The notes: generated by a model not told the origin, from the sequence alone. Positions 45,790 through 56,961 are shown, counted from the first letter of the stretch. The stretch: 64,000 bases of DNA from Fusarium oxysporum f. sp. lycopersici 4287 (GCF_000149955.1 NC_030993.1:596068-660067), one strand, 5' to 3'. Translations and numbers: made by a program.

Positions 45790-46794
45790 ATGAATTACAC
45801 CAATACTGCTTCAGCTATACCCGCCATGAAGCTGAACGATGGAAACGAGATCCCAATGGTCAGTCATAGCCTCGCAAATTCTATACAATTCGATTTAACC
45901 TCCAATAGATAGCGTACGGTCTAGGAACTGCAAACTTCAAGAAGGGAGGAAGAACAGATTACGACGAAAACGCGTTCAACTACGCCCTGACTGCTATAAA
46001 GAGTGGTTTTTATCACCTCGATGGAGCTTCAGGTATGTTTTTCTAATGCCTCACGCACTCGTAACTGTTCTCACATGTACCTAGCGTACGGGAACGAGGA
46101 AGAACTCGGTGCAGCTATCAGAGCATCCAGCGTGCCGCGAGAGAAGCTCTATGTTGTCACCAAGCTCAACGGCTGGAAGAAGCAAGACGTACAGAACGCT
46201 TTTGATACCTCGATGAAGAAACTTGGGCTTGATTATGTGGACTTGTATCTCATCCATGCACCGTTCTTTGCGGAGAAGGCTGAAGATTTACAGGAAGCTT
46301 GGGCCACCCTTGAAGCCATCAAAGGGTCTGGGCGTGCTAAATCCATTGGTGTGTCTAACTTCATACAGGAGCACCTTGAGACCATCCTTGCCACAGCTAA
46401 AATCACACCAGCCATCAACCAAATCGAATACCACCCCTATCTACAGCACGGTAACCTTGTAGAGTACCATCACAAGAACAACATAGCTTTATCGGCCTAT
46501 GCGCCGTTAACAGCTCTTATCCGCGCTAGACCGGGTCCTGTAGGTGCCCTTTATGCGAACCTGGCCAGTAAATATGGTGTTACGGAGGGGGACATTGCGT
46601 TGCGTTGGTGTATTGATCAAAATATCGTGGCTATCACGACGAGCTCGAGTGAGGAGAGGTTGAAGAGCTATATGGCGAATGTGTGGAGTTTTAAGCTAGC
46701 TTCTGAGGAAATTGAAGGTATTTCGATGATGGGGAAGCAGAAGCACTTTAGGGCATTTCAAAATCAGTGGATTGCAGAGGGTGACTGGCGATAG
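45790..46794 (+). CDS. Aldo/keto reductase
   Basis: Three exons (45790-45858, 45909-46032, 46085-46794) give 300 residues. The catalytic tetrad is visible: Asp in HLDGAS and Tyr in AYGNE (rejoined over intron 2), Lys in VVTKLNG, His in [11 protein letters not shown] signatures [21 protein letters not shown] and LSAYAPL follow. A C-terminal loop with [10 protein letters not shown] binds NADPH in relatives. The reaction is carbonyl reduction with NADPH. The first ATG is taken; Met13 at 45826 is an alternative start. It is close behind the BVMO, so the two may act on the same ketone/alcohol series. Confidence 0.9.
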
Positions 46795-47195
46795 ATTGCT
46801 AAGAATCGTTCCTAGCTTTGGCTTTAGATGAGAGAAGAGTATAGTAGTTATAAATACACTGTGTTCCCCAGTCCAGCGCCAATCTGTTTGAAGACTATTC
46901 CATACTATATATAGTAATGTCCCGATTGGCTACGATGGAAGACTTCAAGTGGCGTCTATATAGGAGTAAGTTACGCGGGATACCACTTGAGAGCTTACGA
47001 ATATATGGAGACGTTTCCTAATGAACAAAGACATTGTAAAATGGCGCATGTATAAGCCACAATAATACCCAATTTGGTGGCTGGTAAACCCTCGCTTTAA
47101 CTGAGCTTCTTGACACTCGGTTGAATCGTACTTTTCAAGCAGGTTCGGCTGGGGCTAATAGTATCGCACAGAACTTAGCAACACAGAGTCATGAA
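46795..47195. other. Convergent 3' intergenic region
   Basis: About 400 bp between the AKR end (+) and the hypothetical protein end (-). No gene is seen. Confidence 0.4.
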
Positions 47196-48392
47196 TTAAT
47201 CCTTGTGCTTCGTCATATACTTCATACTTCTCTTCCGTCCATAGTCCTTCTCGTTAGTCTCCAGAACAGCCAATTTCTCCATTTCCTGTTCCTCCTCCTC
47301 GTCCACTTCAGGAGCCATCTCCTTCTTCGGTTCCCTCAGCTTAAGAGGGTCTTTGGGCTTTGCAGCAGCCCCTTTATTGCCCTGAGTCATCTGTTCTGTA
47401 AAATCATCATCTTCACCACCATTGCTGATACTGCGAAGCGACTTTGCAGTCTTGGTGACATTCAGATCACAGTTCAGATAGCCTGCCCCTTCTCTGCTTC
47501 GATTCCAGGCCTCAAACCCTAGAATATACAGAAAGTTGTCCATGATGCGGTCTTCCCACTGTATGGGGTCGAAACCAGCCTTGGAGGAGAAAGCTTGACT
47601 TGCAACCAGAGCCTTGATACATTGAGATATCTCATTCTGTATTGCCTCGGCCGTGCTTGGTATCTTGCCGTCATGGGCTTCGATATATGGCTGGAATCGC
47701 GAAAGATAATTGTGGAATGCTATGGGAGCCCAGTACTTATAACCATTTTCAGAGACGAAGTCTTGGGGAAAGGACTCTATAGTTCCGAGAAACCACATGA
47801 TCGAAAGGATAGCATCGATGACATCCTGCCAGTCTCTGTTTAGGTATCTCCACCGCGAAGCATCTATCTCACGTTCTTTCGGTGGATGTGTCTGTGGCAG
47901 CGTTGCCAATTGGAGCAGTACATCGACTTCTCCACATGCGATGAGTCCTTTGATGCCCGTGATCCGCTCAGTGCCGCTGAATACATATCCATTCGTAGAA
48001 GTCCACCGCGTGATCTGCATCGCAACTGGTCGCAGCTGTCCCTTCCCCCTGACAGCTCGACTAAGAGGTTGGGCATGGATCGCGTCGAGAACTCTGTCCG
48101 AGAAAAGTTTCGACTCTGAGGTATCAACTCTTGGTTGAGAAGTCTGGGCCTCGCCCGCAGCTATCACTCGAGCAGCCAGAGTTATTGCGAAACGACGTAC
48201 GTGGGGAACCCATTCTTCTCGGGATTCGCGTGGCACAAGAATAAGTGGTTCACGCTTACCATTTTCTGCTGTGAAGGATTGATAAGAGCGTTTGTACCAT
48301 TGATCTTGACGTTGAGAGTGGGTGGCAACAACTTGGAAATGCTGCGACAAAAGAGCCTTTAGCTCGTCGCCGATGGCTTCGAATTCCTTCAT
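47196..48392 (-). CDS. Hypothetical protein, about 398 aa
   Basis: A single uninterrupted exon starting at ATG 48392. I do not recognise a family. The first 300 residues look globular and mostly helical (GDELKALLSQHFQVV, FAITLAARVIAAGE, DVIDAILSIMWFLGTIESFP). The last 100 are low-complexity, Lys/Glu-rich and probably disordered (a DEEEEQEMEKL run and a basic end KKEM...KHKD). It has no signal peptide and no transmembrane helix. The long frame and conserved-looking composition argue for a real gene. It could be nuclear given the charged tail, but that is a guess. Confidence 0.65.
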   Translation of the reverse strand: MKEFEAIGDELKALLSQHFQVVATHSQRQDQWYKRSYQSFTAENGKREPLILVPRESREEWVPHVRRFAITLAARVIAAGEAQTSQPRVDTSESKLFSDRVLDAIHAQPLSRAVRGKGQLRPVAMQITRWTSTNGYVFSGTERITGIKGLIACGEVDVLLQLATLPQTHPPKEREIDASRWRYLNRDWQDVIDAILSIMWFLGTIESFPQDFVSENGYKYWAPIAFHNYLSRFQPYIEAHDGKIPSTAEAIQNEISQCIKALVASQAFSSKAGFDPIQWEDRIMDNFLYILGFEAWNRSREGAGYLNCDLNVTKTAKSLRSISNGGEDDDFTEQMTQGNKGAAAKPKDPLKLREPKKEMAPEVDEEEEQEMEKLAVLETNEKDYGRKRSMKYMTKHKD

Positions 48393-48631
48393 GGCCAATC
48401 TTTGACAGCTTCTTTTTCTGTAATAATTTATTGTGCAAGGTCCATTCTGCTTATGGGGGATTCCACTCTATTTAACAGTGTGTTGGTCATAGCTGCTCAG
48501 CCACGCCGCTTGACTCATCTGACTGAAAGCTCGTGTCAAAGCTTTAAATAGTCTCTCTGGCGGCCGACGTTTCAGAACTGTCCGCCACAGCCAGTTTCTA
48601 GCTACCTTTATACAGTTGATATTCACGTGAC
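48393..48631. promoter_or_regulatory. Divergent promoter between hypothetical protein and nitrilase
   Basis: About 240 bp separate the minus-strand ATG at 48392 from the leader ORF at 48632. It is likely shared regulatory DNA. No distinctive motif was recognised. Confidence 0.35.
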
Positions 48632-48832
48632 ATGGAATTTGATGCTTATCTTATAACTTCAACGGCGTTTAAAAGAAGTCCCGAGTATATTCGCAAACAT
48701 CATCCCGTGATACCCGATATAGCCGCTCCTCCACCTTTTAAGCATCTGGAAGCACACAAATACTGCGAAGATCTAATATCTTTCATTTCAGACACTTCGG
48801 GTCCTATCACTAACGACTCTGAGCCTTATTGA
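48632..48832 (+). CDS. Small ORF in the nitrilase leader, 66 aa
   Basis: It starts with ATG and ends in TGA 21 bp before the nitrilase ATG, in the same reading frame as the nitrilase. The sequence (KRSPEYIRKHHPVIPDIA, FKHLEAHKYCEDLISFIS) looks protein-like rather than random. I recognise no family. It could be an upstream ORF that controls nitrilase translation, a separate peptide, or an N-terminal extension cut off by the TGA. Confidence 0.4.
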   Translation: MEFDAYLITSTAFKRSPEYIRKHHPVIPDIAAPPPFKHLEAHKYCEDLISFISDTSGPITNDSEPY

Positions 48833-48853
48833 ACCCGTTTTCTGTTACCAATC

Positions 48854-49942
48854 ATGACTGCAATTCGAGTTGCCGCATGTCATGTTTCTCCCATCTTCCT
48901 CTCCGCGAAGGATACAACCTCGAAAGCAATCAACCTGATCAAACAGGCTGCGCGGAATAAAGCCAATCTAGTAGTGTTCCCGGAAACATACATCTCGGCA
49001 TTTCCGATATGGAGTTCAATACGGCCTCCGACTGAGAACCACAATCTTTTCAAGCAAATGGCGCATGAGTCAATCTTTGCTGATGGCGATGAAATCCACG
49101 CCATTCGCAACACTGCAAAACATGCAAATATCATGGTCAGCGTAGGCTTTTCTGAAAAAGTTCGCTTTAGCAGCGCGACTTTATACAACTCCAACATCTT
49201 CATTGGAACTTCGGGAGAGGTTCTGATTCATCATCGAAAATTAATGCCTACGTTTTTTGAGAAGCTTACTTGGGCACCTGGGGATGGATACGGGCTGCGC
49301 GTTGCAGACACGCCGTGTGGCAAGATTGGGAATTTGATTTGCGGAGAGAATACCAATCCTTTGGCTCGCTATAGTCTTATGGCTCAAGGGGAGAACATTC
49401 ATATCTCGACCTGGCCGCCCATATGGCCAACTCGGGTTCCTACAACAGACGACTCTTCGGAACCTTCTAAAGATACATCGAATAAGCCGAATTATGATAA
49501 TGTGACGGCAAACAGAACCAGAGCAGCTGCTCATTGCTTCGAAGCGAAGTGTTTCGGCGTTCTTTGTTCAGGTGTCCTGGGAGATGATGCTATTCAAACT
49601 ATTGCTGAAGGATCGTCTCACTTGACTCAGGTGTTAAAGCAGTCACAGCGTGGAGCGACGCAGTTTCTTGATCCGACTGGAGCACCTTTGAAGGGATTCA
49701 ATATCGACAGTGAGACTGGAGAGGCTGTAGCCACTGACTTCCTGCAGCATGATGAAGGCATCCTTTATGCTGATCTTGATACTGAGGATTGCATCGAAGG
49801 GAAACAATATCATGATGTTGTCGGTGGATATCAGCGCTTGGATGTTTTCGATCTCAAAGTGAACCGCGCCCGTAGAGAGCCGGTTTCTTTCACTGAAGAT
49901 GTTGGAAATGTCCCCTCTCAAGATTGGAAGTCTCTTAACTGA
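48854..49942 (+). CDS. Nitrilase (carbon-nitrogen hydrolase family)
   Basis: A single exon of 362 residues. The catalytic triad is clear: Glu in VVFPETYI (about 47), Lys in HHRKLMPTFFEK (about 130), Cys in GNLICGENTNPLARY (about 164). The motif around Cys (CGEN) and the TWAPGDG segment are typical of true nitrilases and related cyanide hydratases, which convert a nitrile to acid plus ammonia or to the amide. An STWPPIWPTR stretch also fits nitrilases. There is no targeting signal. It is followed on the same strand by a cupin protein; both may serve metabolism of a plant or xenobiotic nitrile. Confidence 0.92.
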   Translation: MTAIRVAACHVSPIFLSAKDTTSKAINLIKQAARNKANLVVFPETYISAFPIWSSIRPPTENHNLFKQMAHESIFADGDEIHAIRNTAKHANIMVSVGFSEKVRFSSATLYNSNIFIGTSGEVLIHHRKLMPTFFEKLTWAPGDGYGLRVADTPCGKIGNLICGENTNPLARYSLMAQGENIHISTWPPIWPTRVPTTDDSSEPSKDTSNKPNYDNVTANRTRAAAHCFEAKCFGVLCSGVLGDDAIQTIAEGSSHLTQVLKQSQRGATQFLDPTGAPLKGFNIDSETGEAVATDFLQHDEGILYADLDTEDCIEGKQYHDVVGGYQRLDVFDLKVNRARREPVSFTEDVGNVPSQDWKSLN

Positions 49943-50189
49943 GAAGCCCATGCTCACTCAATGCAATGTAATTGAAGCTATTTACTTTATCTCATCTCAA
50001 CATCAAGAGATCATATAACTGTCACTACCTGAAAGATCAAGGATTCAGTCTGCTTATTCTCGTGACCTGCCCGATTCGGCAGCTTATGTCATTTGGTTCA
50101 TATCTCAAGTGAGGGGCAAAATCAATAAGAACTTGAACCTTCAAACTTGAGTTGTTTGTGATAGTTGTTCTACAACCCGGCGCATCCAA

Positions 50190-50912
50190 ATGAGTGATCA
50201 GAGGATCCCAAGCGTCATCGAGCGCCCACTTCCTAATGGCGTCATCTATGACATGTCAACCGTCGGACAAGTGCGCATTACGCTTCCCGAATCATCAACC
50301 TGGTCAAGCGGACTTCATTGGCATGAAACTCACGACGAGTACTTGAAAGTGGTGAAAGGAGCAATTCGAGTCCGGCTGGGAGATTCGCGACAGGTTATCA
50401 GCGCTACCGATGGCAATCAGCCAGAGATAAAAGTACCGCGCTACGCGTGGCATGAATGGCAGCGAGCCGCACCAGAGGGCGAAGAAGTCGTCGTGATTGA
50501 GAGGACAGAGCCGGATGATAATGATAAGGCCATATTCTTTTGGAATCTCAATGGCGTAATTCTCGACAGTCCCAAGATGTTGAGTGATGAGACCTCGGTG
50601 GTATCCAGGTTGCCATCAAGGCTGCAAGGACTGTTCCTTGATATATGGATTCCTCTGAACCTGTTCATTATTTTTCGGTCCTTGGACAATATTCCTGTAT
50701 TCCTGGACGCGCCCAACCTGTCGCGAGTATCAGATAATAGAGTGAGGAGCCTGTTACAGAACATCGATATAGTGGTCTCCCACCTCATTCTACTTGTTGC
50801 TTCGTGGGCTGGATGGACTTTGGGGTTACAGCCGGTTCGACGGAAATACACTCCTGAAGATGCATATGCGACATGGCAATCGCGACGAAAGAATGCCAAG
50901 AAGACCGCATGA
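50190..50912 (+). CDS. Cupin-domain protein with C-terminal membrane segments
   Basis: A single exon of 240 residues. Residues 30-110 form a small cupin barrel with metal-ligand-like GLHWHETHDEYLKVVKG (two His plus Glu/His) and a later RYAWHEW His. The C-terminal half has hydrophobic segments (LFLDIWIPLNLFIIF; VVSHLILLVASWAGWTLGL) and a basic tail, suggesting membrane association. Similar fungal cupin-TM proteins occur near secondary-metabolism and catabolic genes; none has a function I can name with confidence. It follows the nitrilase by about 250 bp on the same strand. Confidence 0.75.
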   Translation: MSDQRIPSVIERPLPNGVIYDMSTVGQVRITLPESSTWSSGLHWHETHDEYLKVVKGAIRVRLGDSRQVISATDGNQPEIKVPRYAWHEWQRAAPEGEEVVVIERTEPDDNDKAIFFWNLNGVILDSPKMLSDETSVVSRLPSRLQGLFLDIWIPLNLFIIFRSLDNIPVFLDAPNLSRVSDNRVRSLLQNIDIVVSHLILLVASWAGWTLGLQPVRRKYTPEDAYATWQSRRKNAKKTA

Positions 50913-51142
50913 TCAACAGGCAGCGTCGAGTGATTTGAGGTTTCGATCAAGTCCATCCACTTGAGTGACGCAGCGAAAGCTCAGAGTTTTGAGATAGCAG
51001 TATTATTGCGGTATCCTATCTCAATATCCAAGTGGGATATATAAAGAGTCTATACAATCTCTTGCAAAAAAAAAACATTTTACTATGCATCGCCAACTGA
51101 AACAAATTTTTATGCCACGCCATTGATCACAAAACCATCAAT

Positions 51143-52952
51143 CTAGTTCTCGACAACAGGTCCGTTATACTCCTTTCGCGCCCAGGCGAAGTAGTAAATG
51201 ACACTGAAAATGACGAGGCCCCCAGTGACCACGACACTGTAGTTCATCATATCCACAGTAGGATTCACCATGGGAGGCCAGAAGCTGAAGAAGCCAACAA
51301 CAATGAGGTAGCACATGGCGAAGATGTTGTTGGCAATGCCAAAGGCACCCTTGAGATGGAAAGGACCCCAGACAAGCTCAGCGCCGGTGGTGTTGGCCAG
51401 AGCTGGGAGATCTGAAGTGCCGGGCAGCACGAAGCCTTTGGTGAGGCGACGGTAGAGAAGAAGACCTGCGGCGATAAGATATGAAGAGTAGAGGCAAGAA
51501 ATAGAAAGAGAAGTGACGTTTTGGAACGCAACAGGCGATCCAATGTTGATGAGTGACAGGAGGATTGAAATGACGGCAGTGCACAAGACTGAGTACAAGG
51601 GGACAGTGGTTCGGTCGCTGACCTTTGACAGAGTGCGCCAGCCAGGAAGACCTCGGTCACGGGCAAAGGACCAGAAGACACGAGAGGTCGATGCAAGCAT
51701 CCCGACAGTGGCGCAAGCAGCAAGAAGAACAATAATGGCGGACATGACGGTCGCACCGGCTCTTGAGTTTGTCGCTTGCTGGAAGATGTACATGTAGGGG
51801 AAGCCGAGCATTCCGGGGCCTGAAGCCATCGCATCGTCGAGGTTGCCCATGCAGAACACCATGGCAATGACCATGGCGAAACCGCAAGCGCCGTTGATGC
51901 AGAGACTGAGAAGGATGGAGGTTGGGACGACGACGGAGGGGTTGACGGTTTCTTCGGACATCTAGAAGCTGTCAGTGAAAGTTCATGAAGGTGAGAAGTC
52001 AAGACGTACGTGGAAAGCAGCGTCAGTGCCGACGAAGGAAAACGCATTACCCATCATACCAACCATGAACGAGATGCCATTCGTCGACCATCCACCGTTG
52101 TTAACAAAGGTACCAAAGACATCCGATGCAGAAGCATGAGGTCCAAGGGTAACAAGCGGGATCAGAATGGCAAAGAAACCCAGAATGTGAAGGATCAAGA
52201 TCAATCCCTCAAACTTGGGCAGCACCGAACTGACGAGCGTGTTGATGAAGACGGCAAACCCAAAGATGGCCCAGAACAGCAATGTTCCCTGCCAAAGCTC
52301 GGGCTGGAAGTCGGGATAATTGAGAGTCGCCATTCCCAAGATCATGTTTCCCGTGAGCAGGGCGCTGGATGATACAGAGCCTTGCCATCCGCCGACCGTG
52401 AGCATGCCTGTGAGGTGACTGAGGAATTTGGAACACGACCGCGGCGCCATCATAGCGACCCTGGACACAAGATTAGTTGTAGTCTGAGAGATGGAGATGA
52501 TGTGACTTGCCAGTGATATTGTCCTCCGGATGTAGGTGCCATCGAGACCAGCTCGCACATGGTAGCAAAGACACTAAAGTTACCGACCCAAACGACAAGG
52601 AAGCTGTAGATGACACCGGCTGTGCCACCATTGTTGAGGCCCTGGGCGAAGAGAACAGTGATAGCTTCCCAGGTGATGAGAATGGTACAGCTAAATCCCA
52701 GAATCGTCATGAACCCAAAGTTGCGCTGCGAAAGGCAACACTATCAGTGAATGTACCTCAGTGAGGGACGGTGTAACGTACCCGAAGCACCTGCTTCTTT
52801 CCCATCCGCTCCAACTGATCCTTATCATGATAATTGCTCGCCGAGCTGCGTCCAGAATCTGGCTCAGCCTTTGCCGAGACATTGACAGCGTCTGCTGCCT
52901 TGACGGTGGCATTGTTGCCCATCTCAAAGCTGGGTTTGTTAACGCTCTCCAT
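51143..52952 (-). CDS. Amino-acid/choline-type permease (APC superfamily), with one GC-AG intron
   Basis: Four exons (52952-52782, 52725-52511, 52460-52010, 51961-51143) give 551 residues with about twelve membrane helices. Family signatures: an N-terminal cytosolic tail, FGFMTILGFSCTILITWEAI, SMAPTSGGQYHWVAMMAPR, NAFSFVGTDAAFHMSEE, and DRGLPGWRTLSKVSDRTTVP. These are typical of the fungal choline/GABA/polyamine permease group (Hnm1/Uga4-like). Intron 2 (52510-52461 on the minus strand) starts GCAAGT instead of GTAAGT and ends CAG; only this splice restores HWVAM. Import of a nitrogenous substrate across the plasma membrane is inferred. It converges on the nitrilase-cupin pair. Confidence 0.9.
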
Positions 52953-54160
52953 GACGTTGTAAAAAATGAATCGGGAATAGCAACGGGAGAAAATTCGAGA
53001 AGAGAAGGATTGAGAAGAGAAGAACAAAAAGTTAAAAGGGACTGCAGGAAGAGAAGGAAGGGGAAAAAGGTACAGGAATGGTGGTTGCACCCCTGGGAAA
53101 GGTCGCGACTGCGGTAGAGTCGCATTGGGGACGGCCGCCACCAACCGAGGCTGGGAATAAGTCTGGGTATGACATGTAACAGATTAACTTAATCGCCTCA
53201 GTAAGAGTCTACCTCCACAGCGACGTTGCTTTACGTTGTTCCGCTATCTGTCCCGTACCATACCGGGCATCCTCGCCCCTCCTGTTGCTGATCCGGCAGA
53301 ATGCACCGATGCCCCGGAAAGCCCACTAACAAGGGTCCCCTCCCACCGGACTTTTTGTAGGGCCAGGGACCCCATACCTCTTCGGTAACTTAGCGGCATT
53401 ACAGGGGACAGCAATCAACGAGCCAAATTGACAGTCGTTTGACGGGGAGTAATTTGCGACACAAACTGTCAGCATAAATTGAACATTTCTTTTTTTCCGT
53501 GTTTCCCCGCGAATAAGATCGTCGCCCCTCCGTTTGACTGTTTTCAGACTACAGACGTTCCGGTGAGGTTTATTGGCTTAGAGTTCTATTGATTAATAGC
53601 TCGTTATAAGCGCACGGACAGACCTGAATAAACGCCACAGACGACGATATGAGAAATAAGTGCTCGAGAGCGGAAAGGGGTCCGGGCGTGCTCAAACTCT
53701 CGAGCCACCAGATCTGGCAGATCAGGTCCGGCTTATTTTCCTCTTTCCAGGTGCCTGGGTGCAAGGGTCCATACTGTTACGTACTGTATGGCTGACCTGC
53801 TCTATTCGTTATGGTGATGTATCATAATCATATGCAACCGAGCGAACCACTGAGCCCCTGTATGTCAGAAAAATGTTTTCTCTTTACCCTTTCTTTTTTT
53901 TTTCTGCACAGTATTGGTCCTACGTTATTTTTATGCTATTGGTCAGAGGAAATTCATGCACGCCTGACAAACATTTCATCTTGCTTTTTCTCAGAGTGCT
54001 TGCAGCTCCTGATACAAAACGTTCTGTATTTAGAACAGCGAATGATTTTTACTCTAAATTGGTACACTTGCATAAAACGTTGCTGCGCTGTAACCAAAAT
54101 CTCGGAGGGATAAATAACCGAGAAAATAAACATGCCTGGGAAAAAAGAAATTACCTTGCC
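52953..54160. other. Intergenic region
   Basis: About 1.2 kb containing the promoter of the permease (A/G-rich leader 52960-53070) and the 3' flank of the rhodopsin-like gene. Short frames at 53570-54241 are not convincing. No repeat or RNA gene is recognised. Confidence 0.4.
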
Positions 54161-55459
54161 TCATGTTTGTCGGGGTGGTGCATCATGCGTGCTCTCTATG
54201 TCTACCTGCCACGTCTGATGGATCAAGATCTTTTGGCTTGAGTGGCTCGAGCGACTCTGCGCATCCCAGCTCCTCTCCTGGTCTTGTTTCGGCTTCTTAG
54301 CAAAGTCCTCCATCTCGTGAATTTCACTGCGCTGTGTCTTGGACGCATCCCGCGATCTGCTGCTCTGCCCTGTCTTTGACTTGTACCCCGCGTAGCCGGG
54401 CCTGTATGTAGGGTACCCGTTGCTACTCGACTTGCCCTGTCGTCGAAGATCGTCGACCCGGATCTGCCCGGACTCGAGGCTGTCAAGGAAGGGCTTGAAG
54501 TTGGGCAGGCATACGGTAAGGATGGCGAGACACTGCACTAGCTGTATGGCGATGGAGGCGGGCCAGATGCTAAACGAGTGATCGGCAGAGTCAAATGCCT
54601 TGTTAGAGTAGTGGATTTGCGCTGCGATTGCCGGCGTTACACTATTAAAAGGTTATTAGCCACGGCGCGGATAATAAAATAAAATGACACCACGCAGTAC
54701 GTACAATATTCTGCTGCCGAAAACGCTCATCACAAGAATCCTTTTTGACCACGAGGTTTGGATCTTGACCACGTTCTCTGCCATAATGATGACGATGACG
54801 ATGTCGGTGATGATGTTGGCGGTGGAGTAGTACGTCCAAAATGCCTTGAGATTGATGCATTTATCGTTATCGCCATACAGCCATGGTGTCGGTGGTTGGC
54901 ATTGGAAGAAGTTGACGAGGAGCGCCGTGATGCCCCAGACACCGACGACGGCTTCACAAGCGATGATGATCCATTTTTGACTCTTGGGCGCCATGATTCG
55001 TAGACTCATTGTACCCGATAACTTGCAGCAGAGAAGTGAGGCAATGAGCATCGTGTTTGTAGCATATTGGCTCTGTACGAGGGTGTATTAGTTGTTTGTT
55101 TGTTGTCGCGGGGATGTCTGTCGGGTGTTACCTTGAAGGTGTCTCGATCGCTGGCGCCGAGAACCTCGAAATGTTGACCAAGGCCATGCTCGCACGCATT
55201 AAAAACAATCGCAGTCTGACTAGCCGCAAGCACCTTTGCGCATAAATATAAGCATGTTGGAATGCATAAAGTGAGATAGATGTCTTACAGTTGCGACAAT
55301 GATGAGAATGTCGTCGACCCTCAATGTCTTGATCATGTAAAGCTTGGTGCCAGTCCTAACTGAACACGACAATATCGCAATGACGAGAAACATTAACGAC
55401 AAGACCTGAACAAGCGGCGACTTGTTATTGTCGGTGATGATTCGTTGGTTCGAACTCAT
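54161..55459 (-). CDS. Fungal rhodopsin-domain (PTH11/SAT5-like) integral membrane protein
   Basis: Four exons splice to about 375 residues, start ATG 55459. Seven likely membrane helices are visible, among them VLSLMFLVIAILSCSVRTGT, DDILIIVATVLAASQTAIVF, KWIIIACEAVVGVWGITALL and STANIITDIVIVIIMAENVV. Motifs of the fungal rhodopsin-domain family are present: VDD after helix 1, FQCQPP...W, and a TD in helix 5. Cys residues before and after the CQPP segment probably form the extracellular disulphide. The tail is long, basic and Ser-rich (GKSSSNGYPTYRPGY), as in PTH11-like receptors. Function in surface sensing or as an effector membrane protein is inferred from relatives only. Confidence 0.82.
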
Positions 55460-56862
55460 ATTGGGCCGATGAATGCAGCAATTGCTGCGCAAAACCAGCA
55501 GAAAGATATTACGAAAACAGAAAAGAGGGATCACGGGTATATAAAAGTCAAACAACGATGAATTCAGAGACAAAAATTGGCATCACAGTTAAAGCTAAGA
55601 CACAGCTGACAGTGGAGTGTAGATTAAGGGAAGGGAGGCTTCAGCTAAGGTTACGGTTTCGGTACTTCAGAATCATGGTGTGAAGGAAATCTCACAGGTA
55701 CGGTGCAGGTACAGGTACAGGTACAGGCGCGGCAGGAAACTGGTATTGGGCATATCCCGGAAACGGTGATTTAAACGGTTATTGCCACCCAAAAGCAGTT
55801 TGGAACCTTTTTCGTGAAACGGGACATGAGGACCAATAAATGGTAGGAATGAATCTACACCATAATTACGTAGGAATCTCCCCCCTCCTCAGACCAGCCT
55901 GGAACTGACTGTGAGGCCATGTCTGCAAAAGGAAAAAAAGCAAATCTTCAACATGGGTAGTCCCCCCTGTATTCTACGCTATAATTCCATGGTCCTATTG
56001 ACATGAAAAGGCGCCAATGATGCTTGATATCACGTAGAGGAGAATTATGCAGCTGAGCGGCTCAGCAACATGAGCAATCCGAAACAGCCGGTGTTCCGGT
56101 GAAATTTCCACCGGTTGGAGTTTATCTGCACATAAATCTGTGAATTATTGCAGATCGCAATACTTGAAATACTGTGCAATCGTGGCACAAATCATCAACA
56201 CGGCTGAGGTTCTTTACATCGATTGGTAGGGCTAAGTGAGCCTCAGACTAGAGCTACGTTACGCCCCCCTGTTAGTCTAGGTCTTCATGTGAAGAGGAGC
56301 TCCCTTTATCGTCACCGAACCAGTCCGTGCTTCTAAACCCTGAATCTGGGTCCGCGCGTTAAGCCCAACGGGTCTACTATCCGAACGGAGATCGATCCGC
56401 GGGTTACAATAAGCAAAACGACCTTCCAAACTTTGCTTAGACCTTTTTTTTCGGGCGGATCATCCGGAGGAAGAAGAGAAAAAAGGATTCTGGTTCGAAT
56501 TCGCTTAATGGAATTATGCACTTCTCGTCAGAGATTTCCGCCTGCATGGTGAACTTGCTACAGTGGCGTGGCTTGCTGCTAAAGAGGAAAAGATCGCCGT
56601 GGACATGGGGTGTCTGAGCGTTTTGACCAACCGTTTCCGTGGGTACATCGGAAATCCAAGCACTCTCCGCTGAGCGGCTTTATTGTCAACCGAAAAAGGC
56701 ATCGAGCCTCCGACTGCTCGTTTTTTGATGGTACGAGTAGAGAGGAAGGATTTGGATTGCGAGTTTTGATGGGCTGACTGGTATTGCTTATTTTCACTGT
56801 AGGCTCCACAGGAGGTAAATGGATGCTCTGATTAGCTCGGGTCGGTTGTTTGCAATGGCCCC
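55460..56862. other. Intergenic with a short CAGGTA hexamer repeat
   Basis: About 1.4 kb. Hexamer CAGGTA/GTACAG is repeated about four times at 55706-55727. Several short frames (56333-56809, minus) overlap and are not convincing. No gene is supported. Confidence 0.4.
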
Positions 56863-56961
56863 TCTGCCACCGAGCTATGACCTCTCTGCCACTTAGCTAT
56901 GACCTTTCTGCCACTTAGCTATGACCTTTCTGCCACTGAGCTATGGCCTCTCTGCCACTGA
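56863..56961 (-). repeat. 22-bp tandem repeat (4.5 copies) resembling tRNA box A
   Basis: Four full 22-bp units (56863, 56885, 56907, 56929) and a partial one (56951). On the minus strand each core reads TAGCTCAGTGGCAGA or a close variant (CTAAG, CTCGG), fitting the tRNA D-arm/box A consensus TRGYNNANNNG. No T-arm (box B), acceptor stem or anticodon arm accompanies any copy, so these are not tRNA genes. The array ends 78 bp before the GNAT gene ATG. Confidence 0.75.
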
